NCBI GenBank assembly: GCA_030148425.1
Contig: JASBTM010000017.1
Span: 620,001 to 684,000 of the forward strand
Reading direction: 5' to 3'
Source of the DNA: Hyphomicrobium sp.
GTDB taxonomy: Bacteria > Pseudomonadota > Alphaproteobacteria > Rhizobiales > Hyphomicrobiaceae
DNA: 64,000 nt
Shown here: one piece after another, positions 15,019 to 24,920 of the stretch
How the letters are laid out: every line of letters begins with the position of its first letter
How positions within the stretch are numbered: the first letter of the stretch is position 1
The notes under the pieces: generated by a model
What the model was told of the DNA's origin: nothing
The model's database searches: none
The model's input: only the letters and a program-made list of their open reading frames with translations
Translations under genes and position numbers: made by a program

Positions 15019-17544
15019 CTAGAACGCCCAATCCAGAATACCGTTCTTCATATCAAAGACGCGCTTGCCGTCAGTTGATCGCCAGCTCATCGTCGCGAGA
15101 TTGAGCGTCGAGGTGTTGTTAGGATCAGTGATAGAGATGGTACCGAGGCTCACTGTATCGATATGCTTAGCTTTGATGGATCCGTTGAAGATCACTTGGC
15201 TCGCATCGATACCAACGCCTTTCGATCCGTCGGGAAGCGTTCCAACTGTAAAGACTTGCTTCGCCCCCGTTCCATCAGGCAACGCGAATACTATCCTGTC
15301 GGCGAGTACGCTGAATTGCGTATATTGCTGATCACCCGAGAGCGTAACAAGGCCGGTGACATTGCCATTATTGTCGATCGAAACGGACCATTGTGCTCCG
15401 AGTCCTGAAACACCGTTGAGCGCTTCGAGGACTTCGGTGACGCCGAGAGAGTTGCCGTCTGACTGAGCGCGAACGGCGCGAATGAGCGTCGTGTTTTTCG
15501 CCATAGATTCGCCAAGCGAACTGATCGCTGCGCGAACGGATGACATCGCCGTGTCGATACGCGCATTCACCGATCCCTGCAGGCTCGCGAGCGCAGTTCC
15601 CATTTGCAGTTCGAGCAGCGCTTGCCCGGAGAGTTTCGGCGGCGTAATTGCCCCGTCGGGAACTGTAGTCGCCACGGATACGACGTGAGGTTCCGTCACG
15701 CTATCGAGCGCCATCGGTGTCCATGCCGTGAATATCGTCGAGCGTGATGGGGTGGTGATGAGGTTGACACGAACCTCATATCGCAATCCGCCTTGCACAC
15801 CCTCTACCCAGGCATATTCCCCGTCGCCAGGCGTTAGAATTTGCCTTTGAATTGCGAGGTTGTCACCGACCCTTCGGAATTCAACCATCAGGCCGGTCAC
15901 AGTGGCATCCGTGACGGGATCGTAGGTTATTTCTATGCCCGGTAGTTGCTCTTGTCCGTCTCCCTGAACGACAATTGCTCGCACATGCAGACCGGTTACG
16001 GTCTGGAGCTTTTCTCCGCCTGATCCCACGCTGTGAGGGTTATGAGGATCAAGCTCATCGGTTGCTGGAATCCATGAAAAGACCGTGTCCGAAGTCTCAG
16101 CTAGCTCCACGTCGACGGTGCCATCTCGATCGACACTCACCTGCACGACACGGAACAGCATCGCGACGAAACCGTAACGAGCCGACGTCCAGCTGATCCA
16201 ATCGCCAGCTTCGAGCCTAAGACAGCGCGGGCGTAGCTTGCCTTTGATATTTCGCTGATGCCGCTCCTGACGACGCAGAATCTCCAACACGCGTTGGCCC
16301 TGCGTTTGGCTGGGAACGTAGGTCAGGGAATAGTTTTGAGATAATTGAACGCCGCCATCGGCGTCGATGTCATCCGGAGAGATGCGCGGCGGCAAAGCGG
16401 CAGACTGGTACATCTGGCTCGGATCATTGAACGAGCCAAACACGCTATTCACCAAAGACGCGCGGGACTTCTTCGGCACATACGTAATCGCATCGAGCGC
16501 GAGAAAATCGGCATCGGTGATATCGATAACCGGCGACTGAGAAACACCCGTGTACGGCTTGAAGATGCCGCTGGCGTCAGCAACTAACGCTGCACATGAC
16601 GTCATGAGATCTCGGATAACGGTGACGTTGTCGGCATCGCTCGAGATAATTCCGGCCGCCCGATATCGCTTCTCGGATCCGCCCACCTTTAGGCTGACGT
16701 CCTCGTCGCAAGCATTGGCCGCGGCGGTCCAGGCATCATAAGGCAGGAAATCTGCCGGCACGTTCATGCCGGCGAGCGGTTTGCCGTTGACGGTGATACC
16801 GCGATACCAATTGTATGAGATCACCATGGGATTGCCGGTGACCGTATATGTGCTTTCCACTCCCCAGCGCTGAGAGCCGGAACCTCCAACGCTCGAATCC
16901 TGGCGCCAGTCGTAGAGCTTAGCGCCTTGGAAAACCCATAAAAACGCAGGAAGCCCATTTTTGAAGAGCTTCGCGTTGTATTTCATCGTCACGCGGACGT
17001 AGCAGATGCCTCGCCCGCGATTGTTGCTGCTGTACCCGGTACCGGTGGCATGAGCGACGAGATCAGGGTCAGCGCTTTGGCTCCAGTCACCATTGAAAAA
17101 ACGCACCCACATCGCGCCGGGATATTCCGCGACGGTGAAGCCAGTAACCGTGCCGGTATCGTCGAAGTCGCCGAGTGTGAGCGGTTTTCCGTCGGCGTAG
17201 CCACCGATAAGGCTCCCGCACGGCAGGTCACCCAGACGGTAGACAAGCTCGACGTAATCGTTGCCGTTAGGACCGAAGACGTTGTGATATGTGAATGTGC
17301 CGGCCGACGCCGTTTTCAGACCTATAGGAATCTGCCGCGCGCCATTAGGCTGATATGACAGCGATAGCTGCATGCCACGCGTCGCCGTGGCCGATGTCGT
17401 CGATTTTGGCTGCAGCTGCTTCGAGAGATACGAAACACCGAATGAGAGGCCGACGCCGACAATTCCTTGGCCGATGAGGCCAAGGCTTCCCAGCCCCACC
17501 GCTTCAGCGACGATGGGGGCAAGAGCCGGAACAAGGAATGGCAT
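15019..17544 (-). CDS. Tail tip / host-specificity protein (J-like), 841 aa
   Basis: Central tail-tip protein that contacts the host surface. ATG at 17544 (MPFLVPALAPIVAEAVGLG) starts 4 bases after the upstream stop; an extension to 17634 would overlap that gene. A hydrophobic N-terminal stretch (residues ~3-40) is followed by baseplate hub-like beta domains. Around 520-590 is a fibronectin III-like part (GLMVEFRRVGDN...YAWVEGVQGGLRYEVRV). The C-terminal third has the coiled-coil and GSIKAKHIDTVSLGTI pattern seen in lambda gpJ-like (DUF1983-type) ends. Confidence 0.82.
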   Translation of the reverse strand: MPFLVPALAPIVAEAVGLGSLGLIGQGIVGVGLSFGVSYLSKQLQPKSTTSATATRGMQLSLSYQPNGARQIPIGLKTASAGTFTYHNVFGPNGNDYVELVYRLGDLPCGSLIGGYADGKPLTLGDFDDTGTVTGFTVAEYPGAMWVRFFNGDWSQSADPDLVAHATGTGYSSNNRGRGICYVRVTMKYNAKLFKNGLPAFLWVFQGAKLYDWRQDSSVGGSGSQRWGVESTYTVTGNPMVISYNWYRGITVNGKPLAGMNVPADFLPYDAWTAAANACDEDVSLKVGGSEKRYRAAGIISSDADNVTVIRDLMTSCAALVADASGIFKPYTGVSQSPVIDITDADFLALDAITYVPKKSRASLVNSVFGSFNDPSQMYQSAALPPRISPDDIDADGGVQLSQNYSLTYVPSQTQGQRVLEILRRQERHQRNIKGKLRPRCLRLEAGDWISWTSARYGFVAMLFRVVQVSVDRDGTVDVELAETSDTVFSWIPATDELDPHNPHSVGSGGEKLQTVTGLHVRAIVVQGDGQEQLPGIEITYDPVTDATVTGLMVEFRRVGDNLAIQRQILTPGDGEYAWVEGVQGGLRYEVRVNLITTPSRSTIFTAWTPMALDSVTEPHVVSVATTVPDGAITPPKLSGQALLELQMGTALASLQGSVNARIDTAMSSVRAAISSLGESMAKNTTLIRAVRAQSDGNSLGVTEVLEALNGVSGLGAQWSVSIDNNGNVTGLVTLSGDQQYTQFSVLADRIVFALPDGTGAKQVFTVGTLPDGSKGVGIDASQVIFNGSIKAKHIDTVSLGTISITDPNNTSTLNLATMSWRSTDGKRVFDMKNGILDWAF

Positions 17545-17548
17545 GCGA

Positions 17549-17965
17549 TCAACCGATCCTGTAGACGGTGTCGAGTTGAGTGATCGGGATTCTGATCCAG
17601 CCGTCGGGATTGCGAGAGATCGCCTCTCTTCCAACGATAATGGCCGGACAGCTCAAAGAGCTGATTTCGCGGTTGTAGCCCGCGTCTCCACGACGTGCGG
17701 CCGAAGCGGGAATACGCTCGAGATTGGCATCGAGATATTCTTTGACGGAGGTTACTTCTGCCCGAACCAGCGCCTTGAGGGCCGATTGTTCGGAGTTCCA
17801 CCGGCCAAAGATCAGCATCGGGTCTTCGTCTGTCATTGCCCATGCCACGTCCGAGAAAAAGACGCCGCAGTCCGACTGGCCCCACGTGAATGGCAGGGTG
17901 CGATGCTCTCTCACGGCTTTGGCCATCCGCTCGGGCCAATCGTCACGACGCATGGCGGAGAACAT
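17549..17965 (-). CDS. NlpC/P60-like tail assembly protein (DUF6950 type), 138 aa
   Basis: Tail assembly protein related to NlpC/P60 cysteine peptidases. WGQSDCGVFFSDVAWAMTDEDP (residues ~28-49) is the family hallmark, with the conserved Cys in the SDC motif. I see no histidine in the second half, so peptidase activity is doubtful and the fold may be structural. Its start overlaps the stop of the upstream gene (TGATG). The position before the J-like gene matches the lambda gpK place. Confidence 0.72.
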   Translation of the reverse strand: MFSAMRRDDWPERMAKAVREHRTLPFTWGQSDCGVFFSDVAWAMTDEDPMLIFGRWNSEQSALKALVRAEVTSVKEYLDANLERIPASAARRGDAGYNREISSLSCPAIIVGREAISRNPDGWIRIPITQLDTVYRIG

Positions 17966-18588
17966 CAGAAGATCTTGTCCAGGAAGCCGAGGATTCCACC
18001 CGACTTCTGCTTAGGCGGCGCCTGCGGATTGTTGCCCCAGTCGATCGTCGTCGACTGCGCGGATTCCTGAAAGCTAAGAAACGCATCATTCGCATCGCGC
18101 TCACGTTGGTCAGCATCGGATGCAGTGCGAGCGCCGGTGCGCGCATATTCGCGGGACGAACTCTCGCAATGAGCGATCAACGTCGCCTGGCCATTGACGG
18201 CTTCCGGCCATTCGATCGTATCCATGAACCCGCCGAACTCTGGCGATAAGCTCAAAAGCTGCGGGCTGTCTTTCGAGATGATCGCGCGATAAACGAGCGC
18301 CGGCCGTTGGTGCCATTGAGTCGCTTCCACAAGCGCGATAGCATCAGGATCGCCCGGCGCAAGGGTGATGTCGAGATTACGGACCGAGTAGTCTGTTGAC
18401 GAACTTGCGCCGCTGAGACGGAATCTGCCTGGCTTCCCGACGTAGGTATCGCCATTGTAGACGAGGTTTCCGCGATCATCCCATATCGCGAGCGGCGCGC
18501 TGCCCGCAGGTGATAGCTTCACAAAGGCGCGGAATTCAAAATGCCCGCTATCAAGCGCCGCTTGCGCCGCATCTGACATATCGCGCAT
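17965..18588 (-). CDS. Minor tail protein, DUF2163-like, 207 aa
   Basis: Encoded between distal tail and NlpC-like genes, the place of gpL-like or DUF2163 proteins. Features: FEFRAFVKLSPAGSAPLAIWDD near the N-terminus, NLDITLAPGDPDAIALVEA, and a C-terminal tail rich in Q/P/K. It has no cysteine cluster for an iron-sulfur site. The TGATG overlap with the upstream stop supports this start. Confidence 0.65.
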   Translation of the reverse strand: MRDMSDAAQAALDSGHFEFRAFVKLSPAGSAPLAIWDDRGNLVYNGDTYVGKPGRFRLSGASSSTDYSVRNLDITLAPGDPDAIALVEATQWHQRPALVYRAIISKDSPQLLSLSPEFGGFMDTIEWPEAVNGQATLIAHCESSSREYARTGARTASDADQRERDANDAFLSFQESAQSTTIDWGNNPQAPPKQKSGGILGFLDKIF

Positions 18589-19271
18589 CAGTAGCTCTCC
18601 GTAGCGGTAAAGGTGATGGTGCCCGTATTCCCGTCCAGCGGCGCATCGATGCTGCCAGCATCAATCGTCGCCAAACACCAAGGTTTGAAGAACGTCGCGA
18701 CGGTGACGGGATCGGTAACGACCAGCGGAATTGGCAGGGTCGGAGTAACGGGAATTTCGGCAATGCCTGAGCCGTTCGCGACGACGTCGTCCTGGATACG
18801 GTGCAGCAATTGCAGTGTGCCGAATGGATAGCTGATCATATCGCCAAAGCTGATCTTGAACCCAGCTGGCAGATTGGCGATGACCAGCGATCTCCTCGTC
18901 TCGCCTACACTGGTGATATTGCAGGTGCCGTTGAATGCACCACCGGTTGCGCGGACCAACCCGGCGAAACCCGTGCGATAACTTTGCGGATATCGAAGCT
19001 GCGGATGCCAAGCCTTGAAGAGGAATTTTCCGCCTTCCAGCCGCTCAAGCCAGGTTTGCAGTCTATTAGCGTCGGGCCACGCCAGAACGTCGCTCGCCAT
19101 CTTGATCTGCCAAAGGTCCGGAGCGAGGCCAATCGACAGAACTTGACCGCCGCGCGTGAGCGGCTGAGACCGATTATGGAGTTGCATAAACGTGGCCGTT
19201 TTGAACGGCTGAAAGCCGAGCGACGTCTCGGGCAGCCAAGGCGGCGAGCCCTTATCGATCACAAGATCCAT
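18588..19271 (-). CDS. Distal tail protein-like, 227 aa
   Basis: Follows the tape measure gene by 12 bases. Beta-rich sequence with LPAGFKISFGDMISYPFGTLQLLHRI in the middle, a pattern of phage minor tail proteins (gpM/Dit place in lambda-like order). It should cap the tail tube and join tube to tip. Called by position and general character. Confidence 0.65.
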   Translation of the reverse strand: MDLVIDKGSPPWLPETSLGFQPFKTATFMQLHNRSQPLTRGGQVLSIGLAPDLWQIKMASDVLAWPDANRLQTWLERLEGGKFLFKAWHPQLRYPQSYRTGFAGLVRATGGAFNGTCNITSVGETRRSLVIANLPAGFKISFGDMISYPFGTLQLLHRIQDDVVANGSGIAEIPVTPTLPIPLVVTDPVTVATFFKPWCLATIDAGSIDAPLDGNTGTITFTATESY

Positions 19272-19283
19272 GATGCGGTCCGG

Positions 19284-22235
19284 CTACAGCAGGTTACGGT
19301 CGCGGGCGTTCCGAACCGTCGAAACGATCGTTTTTGGAAGCGACGCTTGGAGTGAAGCAACTTGCTTTGTGAGCGCGGCGAGGCCTTCGCGATCAGCGCC
19401 ACGGGCATCGATCGGAATGTGAATATCGCCAATCGAAATTGCACCCATAGCCGATGACGCGCCACGCGGGAGTACGCGCTCTCCGCGCTGCAGGATCGCA
19501 GGCACCTCATCTGGCTTCAGCCCCGCGATGCCACCGCTGTGATAGCGCGGTGCGCTCGCGAAGATCAGCGGCGAGACGCTTCGTGTGGGATGGTTGCCGG
19601 ATCCGGCAATACCGCCAGAGTGCAGGACGCCGGGCAAAATGCTGCCGCCGAAGAGCCCACCCGTCTTGATCGCCCCTGCTCCAGTTAAGCCAGAGAAGAG
19701 TGTATCGAGCGAGTTGTTCAGAATCTTCTGAGCGAGATTGTCGAGTGCGTTCCCAAGGGCTTCAGTCGCAGACTTGCCCTGCAACATGCTCGACAGGAAA
19801 TCGCTCGCGAAACCCTTCTGGATATCGACCGAACGCTGCAGCTGCTCGTTGAAGCGGATCGCCGCGGCGGTCGACTCGGCATACGCGCCTACAATCTGGC
19901 CGTTGGTCAAAAGACCGGCCGACTGCATTCTCGAATAGACGACCTGGTCGATCGCAGACCGCGCGGCCTGCTGACGCTCAAATTCTAGGTCTGACGTGAA
20001 CTGGTCGCGGCGGATCTGGCTCTCTACGCGAGACTGCTGTCGAGCGGCTTGATCCGCCGCGGCCAATTCTTCTCGCGATGCCGTGCGATGGTCTGAAGCG
20101 GCCTGCGATAAGACGGCTTGGCGCGCGCGGAGCGCGGCAGTCTCCTCGCTGTATTTGTCTGCGGTCGCGCCAACGAGGCTAAGCTCAAGCTTCGCATATT
20201 CGAGAGACTGAGCGGCGACGAGATTGCGCGACCGAATCTGATCCGCGATCTGCCTTTGAGCATCGGCGAGGACCTGCGCAGCGGCGCCCTCGGCGGCAAT
20301 CTCGGCGGCGGCATTGCCCGACTTCGACTCACGGCGAAGTGTCGTCTGATAGGCGAGCGATGCCTTTTGCGCGGCCGTCTGAGCATTGATCGCCGCCAGA
20401 GCTTCAGCGTTGTCCTTTCGAGCAGCCTCGGTAGCTGTCTCTTGGGCGTCCTGCTGGATCTTGATGCCGGCGACGCGGTCCCTTTGCAGTTCGACAGCGC
20501 GCTGAAACTGCTCGAAGTCAAGTCCACTACCCGACATTGCTGCCGGATCGCTGAGCCCATCTTGGAGCGCGACGAGCCGGTTCGTTTCATCGCGAAGCTG
20601 CCTGATGCTTGGAATAGCATCTTCCGCCGCAGACTGTAGCCAGAGAGAGCGCTCGTTCCCCGGTGCTTCAGCAGCCGTCTTGTTCGCGATCCGGATTTTT
20701 GCAGTCAGGTCCTCGATGCGTTTCTGGGCGGCAGCGACCTCATTCGGATCAACAACCGAGATGCCGCGAAACCCTCTGCGCGACCGAGCGCTTGATAGGT
20801 TCTCCTGCGCATCCGCAAGTTGCTCATCAAGCGTACCGCCACCAAGCGCGCGATCGGCGGCATGACCAGCGGCGGCAAGATACTCACTGACCTTCGCTTT
20901 CGCCTTGTCCCACGCCGACCACAGCCCACCGACTTCGCCAGCAACATTTCGAATGGCGGCGGCCGATCCCGCGAGAAGCGCGTTCTGGGCTGCAACAGTG
21001 CGATTCTGCGCTGTGAGATTAAGAATGTTCTGGCGCGTTTTGGCATCGAAAACCGCAAGCCGAGCGTTGATCTCATCGACGCCCTTGGCGGGATCGGCAA
21101 AGGCCGCAGCAAGACGCTTTGCGCCGTCGGCTTGCGTTTCGCCGAATAGCTCGCTCGTGCCCTTCGTCAGGTCGAGCAATTTTTCTGTGAGATCGGCGCT
21201 GATTTTGCCGGTGGCCGCGAACTGCACGGCCATATCGCGCGCGGCGCCGACCGTAATTTTTCCGGTCGAAGCGGCGGCAAACGAGATTTGATTGATGTCC
21301 TGCGCAGTCACGCCAGCGGCCGAGCCGATGCCTGTCAGAGAGATCGCGACTTTATGCTGCGACTCTTCCCAAGAGTTTGCGAGATACAGGCCGGCGCCCG
21401 CGAATGATAGCGCACCGGCGACCGCCAAGTTGAACGGATTGAGAAGGCCAAGGACCCAGCCTGCGAAACCTTTCAGCATGCCTCCGACTTCAGATAATGC
21501 ACCTGACAGACCCGATGGTCCCGTGGCCACATAGGATAGATGCGAGAACTGCTGGCCGAGAATCATCGTCGGCGGCATGCCAAGAATGAAGCCTTCCGTC
21601 ATCGAACGGACCGAGTGTAGAAGGGCCTGCATTTGCGTTGACGCGCCGGCCGACGAATGACCAACGCTATCGAGCACCGTACCAGCGGCTTTTCCGACTC
21701 CACCAAATTGCGACATGCCTGTCACGAGCCGCTCGTTGATAACGCTTGTTTGGAGCGCTTGGCGGCCGACAGCTGACATTCCTAAGGCTATGTCTTTCGT
21801 CGATGTCGTTACGAGCTGACCGCTTTTCGCAATTTCAGCATTCTTCTGGGCGACAACATCGCCGAGCTTTGCATAGCCAGCTGCCTGAAGCTGCGCAGCG
21901 TCTCCCACGAGCCCGAACTTGTCATAAAGACCATCGAGAATGGCGCCGGCGGTTTGAAGCGGAACGTTCCCCGTTTCGACGCCCTTCCCGAGCGCAATAA
22001 TAGCGGTATTGAACTTGGCCGATGCCGCGTAGCCGTCAATGTATTGACGCGATAACCGCTCTAGCACGTTCCCAGATTGGCTGATCTTCTGATAGGAGTC
22101 GGCAACGGTGGCGCCGAGGCGTTGGCTCGATGCGATGCCAGCCTGATCGGCAGCCACCTTCTGATCCATACCGGCTTTGTAACCGGAAGCGCTGAGCGTG
22201 GCCGAGACGCGAAGCTCGCTGATCTTGACCGTCAT
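19284..22235 (-). CDS. Tail tape measure protein, 983 aa
   Basis: Sets tail length and enters the cell envelope during DNA injection. Long alpha-helical protein: an N-terminal region with many Ala/Gly/Gln helices, hydrophobic segments near 235-285 (GWVLGLLNPFNLAVAGALSF), a coiled coil around 440-760, and the usual C-terminal end (LHSGGIAG, SGGIAGLKPDEVPAILQRGE). At ~3 kb it predicts a tail of roughly 140-150 nm by the usual 0.15 nm per residue. Its ATG overlaps the stop of the frameshifted chaperone (ATGA). Confidence 0.92.
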   Translation of the reverse strand: MTVKISELRVSATLSASGYKAGMDQKVAADQAGIASSQRLGATVADSYQKISQSGNVLERLSRQYIDGYAASAKFNTAIIALGKGVETGNVPLQTAGAILDGLYDKFGLVGDAAQLQAAGYAKLGDVVAQKNAEIAKSGQLVTTSTKDIALGMSAVGRQALQTSVINERLVTGMSQFGGVGKAAGTVLDSVGHSSAGASTQMQALLHSVRSMTEGFILGMPPTMILGQQFSHLSYVATGPSGLSGALSEVGGMLKGFAGWVLGLLNPFNLAVAGALSFAGAGLYLANSWEESQHKVAISLTGIGSAAGVTAQDINQISFAAASTGKITVGAARDMAVQFAATGKISADLTEKLLDLTKGTSELFGETQADGAKRLAAAFADPAKGVDEINARLAVFDAKTRQNILNLTAQNRTVAAQNALLAGSAAAIRNVAGEVGGLWSAWDKAKAKVSEYLAAAGHAADRALGGGTLDEQLADAQENLSSARSRRGFRGISVVDPNEVAAAQKRIEDLTAKIRIANKTAAEAPGNERSLWLQSAAEDAIPSIRQLRDETNRLVALQDGLSDPAAMSGSGLDFEQFQRAVELQRDRVAGIKIQQDAQETATEAARKDNAEALAAINAQTAAQKASLAYQTTLRRESKSGNAAAEIAAEGAAAQVLADAQRQIADQIRSRNLVAAQSLEYAKLELSLVGATADKYSEETAALRARQAVLSQAASDHRTASREELAAADQAARQQSRVESQIRRDQFTSDLEFERQQAARSAIDQVVYSRMQSAGLLTNGQIVGAYAESTAAAIRFNEQLQRSVDIQKGFASDFLSSMLQGKSATEALGNALDNLAQKILNNSLDTLFSGLTGAGAIKTGGLFGGSILPGVLHSGGIAGSGNHPTRSVSPLIFASAPRYHSGGIAGLKPDEVPAILQRGERVLPRGASSAMGAISIGDIHIPIDARGADREGLAALTKQVASLQASLPKTIVSTVRNARDRNLL

Positions 22236-22992
22236 GGCTTTGGACCTTTCTTCTTGGCTTCAGCAGCAACGTGCTCAAGCCATTCGTCGTCGATCGCTTT
22301 GAAGAGCGTTCGGAAGAGCACTAGATGTTCGCCCTCGATGCCGTTGTCGCGAGCAAATCCGCCGATGACGGAATAAGAAATAGGGAGCTCGCCACCGAAC
22401 GCGCCATAGATCCGGTCGTATCGGAGCTCTTCCCAGGCATGGAGATAGAAGTCGTGCCACGGCTGAGGTTCGAATTCACCATCCTCGGTATTTTGGACGG
22501 GAATGAATTCTGCCTCTTCCGGATGCGCTTCGGCGAGGCGCTTCAGCCAGTCGGATTGGCCTCCGCCGAGGAATCGGCGGCGGAAGGCCTCTCGAAGTTT
22601 TTTGCTGCGTCCTCGACGAACTCAATCTGGAGTTCTGAGACTTTCGCTGCGCACCAAAGCACGGCCGATAGAATGGTATCGTAGCATTCTTCGCTCGTTA
22701 GCAACTCTAACGCCAATTCAGGCGAATAGCTTTCCTCGATCCCGCGCCAGTCATGAAGAAGATGCTTGCAAATGAGCTTTCCGAGGTGCTCAGCGTCTTC
22801 GCTGCGCGGGATAGGCTTGCCCTTATAAATTCGCTGATAGCGCTGCTGGAGAAGCTGATGAGCCGCAGCATACGCGGGCTTGCGAAGTGATGAAACATTG
22901 AACGCGACGCCAGGCCAATCCGGATAATCGACCCAGTCGCCATTTTCCTCGCGCGACAGGTTCGTCCGAAGCGAGGCAAGTTTAATTGCCAT
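22232..22992 (-). CDS. Tail assembly chaperone gpG-T fusion by -1 frameshift, 253 aa
   Basis: Longer chaperone made when ribosomes slip back one base at the A-AAA-AAC heptamer (22597-22603). The first 132 codons are shared with the short form. The -1 frame adds 121 codons, from LREAFRRRFLGGG through EELRYDRIYGAFGGELPISY to AEAKKKGPKP. It ends in a TGA overlapping the tape measure ATG. The extension carries the W...YDRIYGAFGG...ISYS pattern of T-domain chaperones, which strongly supports real translation. Like lambda gpGT, it should load onto the tape measure and recruit tube subunits. Confidence 0.88.
22543..22992 (-). CDS. Tail assembly chaperone, short form (gpG-like), 149 aa
   Basis: Zero-frame product ending at TGA 22543. 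ATG at 22992 follows AGAGGATTACC. Helical cytosolic protein (DWPGVAFNVSSLRKPAYAAA; LICKHLLHDWRGIEE) in the usual gpG place between tail tube and tape measure. Its last codons run past the slippery site and are the unshifted tail (NFERPSAADSSAEANPTG). Confidence 0.85.
   Translation of the reverse strand: MAIKLASLRTNLSREENGDWVDYPDWPGVAFNVSSLRKPAYAAAHQLLQQRYQRIYKGKPIPRSEDAEHLGKLICKHLLHDWRGIEESYSPELALELLTSEECYDTILSAVLWCAAKVSELQIEFVEDAAKNFERPSAADSSAEANPTG
22597..22603 (-). promoter_or_regulatory. -1 ribosomal frameshift slippery heptamer A-AAA-AAC
   Basis: Read on the minus strand in the gpG frame as gcA AAA AAC, an ideal X-XXY-YYZ heptamer. The -1 frame is open for 121 codons to the tape measure start, while the zero frame stops 18 codons later. 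A stimulating structure may form just downstream in the GC-rich stretch; none was folded. Confidence 0.88.
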
Positions 22993-23033
22993 GGTAATCC
23001 TCTTCTTTCAGGTTGTTGGTAAGATGCGACCGA

Positions 23034-24494
23034 CTATTCGACGTACTCGAACCGGTCGAGAATGACGTGTGCACTCGTCAATGGGTCGTAACTGACGCTA
23101 TAGGCGAGCGGCAGCATCACATCCTGGTTCTTGGCGCCGGCTGAGGGCGAGCCGTTGGTGAAAGTAATGCGCGGAAGGCCGAAAATCACCGTCTGCTTAT
23201 CTTTTGTCGTTCGGAAGTTGAGATTCCCGACGTCGCCTCTCAGAAGCTTCTGGAAGAGCGCGTTGCTGCCAAAGTGAGTTTCCACCTGACCCGTACCGGT
23301 GCAATCGCCGACGCCGATATCAACGGAGCCGACGGAGCCAACAGCCGTGATAAGCCGCGGATTGTTGTTGATGGTCAGGGAAAGTGAGCGGACGAAGTTT
23401 GGCGCTCCAATCGCGACACCGGATTCCGCGATCCGCCCAACGTCGACGTTCGACGACATCGGCCGCGCTGTGCTTGCCGGATCGGGGCTGTTATCGAGAG
23501 AAGCGGTGCTCTCCGCCCCGCCGAGACCATTGAAAGTGATTGAATAGGTAATGATCTGCTCGGTCGTTACGGTGAAATCGCCCTGAACGCCAACCATGCC
23601 GCGCTGAGCAATGTAAGTCGGCACGGATTGGTCCATGAATCCGCGCTCTTTCGTTTGCGAAATGAGCGTCGTCCCGTTCTTCAGCTGATCGCCGAAGAAC
23701 ACCCGAATTCCTTTGCCTGCGCCGGCATCGGCTGCCCAGCCCGTAGGAAGATTGTCGAGTGGGATTTTATGCGCTGTGACGGCCCCCGAAATGCGGGCAT
23801 ATCCCAAATTGGCCGCGGTCGCGAATTTCGTTCCGACTGCGCTCGCGCCGATCTTAAGCCACTGCCCCGGGACAAGACCCAGCGTCGTGAAATCCAAGGC
23901 GGTTGAAGTCAAACCGTCGACGATCGCCGCGATATCGCCGGCATCGCCCTCAAAGCCAACGACTTTGATGCGAGCGCCGGCGGCTGGAACCGCTTCGTCC
24001 GTTAAGATTGCATCGCCGACAGCCGGTACGGTTGCAGAACCGGCAGTAAGTTTGAAGAGACCGTTGTTTCCGGCGCTGGCGAACCCCGTGGTTCTGACCA
24101 GATGATTTTGGACGAATGCCGCACCTGCGATGACTGTTATCACGCCGCCAGTCGCCGCAACGCCAGTGATGGCGCTATCCGCGACCCCGTCATTGTCACG
24201 GAATGGGGTATTGACCCAGTCGTTGAAGAAAAGAGACGCCAGATCTTCCGATTCCGGCGACTTGTCGACCGGAAACGTCAATTCCTTGTTGATCGCGCCG
24301 TCGTTGGTTTCGTTGATCTTCGTAGGGTCGGCATTCATACGATCCGGACGCATCTCCGCCGAAGTCACAAAGGTCGGCGTATAAGCGAGCGACTCGCCCG
24401 TCATGCGCTGCGTCCGCATGCGCGGATTGTCTGGTGTCACGCCAAGCATGACTTCACGAACGCTGGTGAGCCGGACTCGATTGCTATCGCTCAT
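23034..24494 (-). CDS. Major tail tube protein, 486 aa
   Basis: Subunit of the tail tube, of the phage tube 2 type. The start matches the family (NRVRLTSVREVMLGVTPDNP, then RMTGESLAYTP). It contains the D-rich hinge DKSPESEDLASLFF and the C-terminal tube domain (MLPLAYSVSYDPLTSAHVIL). Central ~170-340 could be an inserted decoration domain, since the family core is shorter. GGAG lies 6 bases before the ATG. Position before the chaperones is as expected. Confidence 0.85.
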   Translation of the reverse strand: MSDSNRVRLTSVREVMLGVTPDNPRMRTQRMTGESLAYTPTFVTSAEMRPDRMNADPTKINETNDGAINKELTFPVDKSPESEDLASLFFNDWVNTPFRDNDGVADSAITGVAATGGVITVIAGAAFVQNHLVRTTGFASAGNNGLFKLTAGSATVPAVGDAILTDEAVPAAGARIKVVGFEGDAGDIAAIVDGLTSTALDFTTLGLVPGQWLKIGASAVGTKFATAANLGYARISGAVTAHKIPLDNLPTGWAADAGAGKGIRVFFGDQLKNGTTLISQTKERGFMDQSVPTYIAQRGMVGVQGDFTVTTEQIITYSITFNGLGGAESTASLDNSPDPASTARPMSSNVDVGRIAESGVAIGAPNFVRSLSLTINNNPRLITAVGSVGSVDIGVGDCTGTGQVETHFGSNALFQKLLRGDVGNLNFRTTKDKQTVIFGLPRITFTNGSPSAGAKNQDVMLPLAYSVSYDPLTSAHVILDRFEYVE

Positions 24495-24503
24495 TGGGTG
24501 CTC

Positions 24504-24917
24504 CTATTGATCCCGCTGCCACGACACCGAGGCAGTCATTGCGTAGTAGTTTGCGAAAACGCGACCCGGCTCTCCGGCCCCGATCGAGGCATCACGGAAT
24601 TCGACGCCACCGATTTCCTGGCCGCGGAATAGATCGATGAGGGCCTTCGCAGCGACACGCGCGTCTCGCGAGCCGGTGCCGTTCGGCGTCATGACGTGCA
24701 TCAGTAGCTGGCCAGTCTCGCGCCAAAGATTGGCGTCCACCCCTTCACCGCCGCCGATCGACGCTTGATCGAAGAAGTCGCCGAAGATCTCGACGAAGAT
24801 AAACGGTGCCGGTTCATTCGGCGCCTCGAACTCATCATTTTCGAAGACTTTGGGCGTAGTGGTCCATTCGGCACCGAGGCGTTGCTCGATGACGTCGAAA
24901 ACTTCGGCGCTGGACAT
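24504..24917 (-). CDS. Tail terminator-like protein, 137 aa
   Basis: Place and pattern of the tail terminator (gpU, DUF4128-like): EVFDVIEQRLGAEW at the start, PFIFVEIFGDF, and an LLMHVMTPNGTGSRDARVAA strand-helix in the middle. It should form the ring that ends tail tube growth and joins the head. Spacing to both neighbours is under 12 bases. Confidence 0.7.
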   Translation of the reverse strand: MSSAEVFDVIEQRLGAEWTTTPKVFENDEFEAPNEPAPFIFVEIFGDFFDQASIGGGEGVDANLWRETGQLLMHVMTPNGTGSRDARVAAKALIDLFRGQEIGGVEFRDASIGAGEPGRVFANYYAMTASVSWQRDQ

Positions 24918-24920
24918 CGG

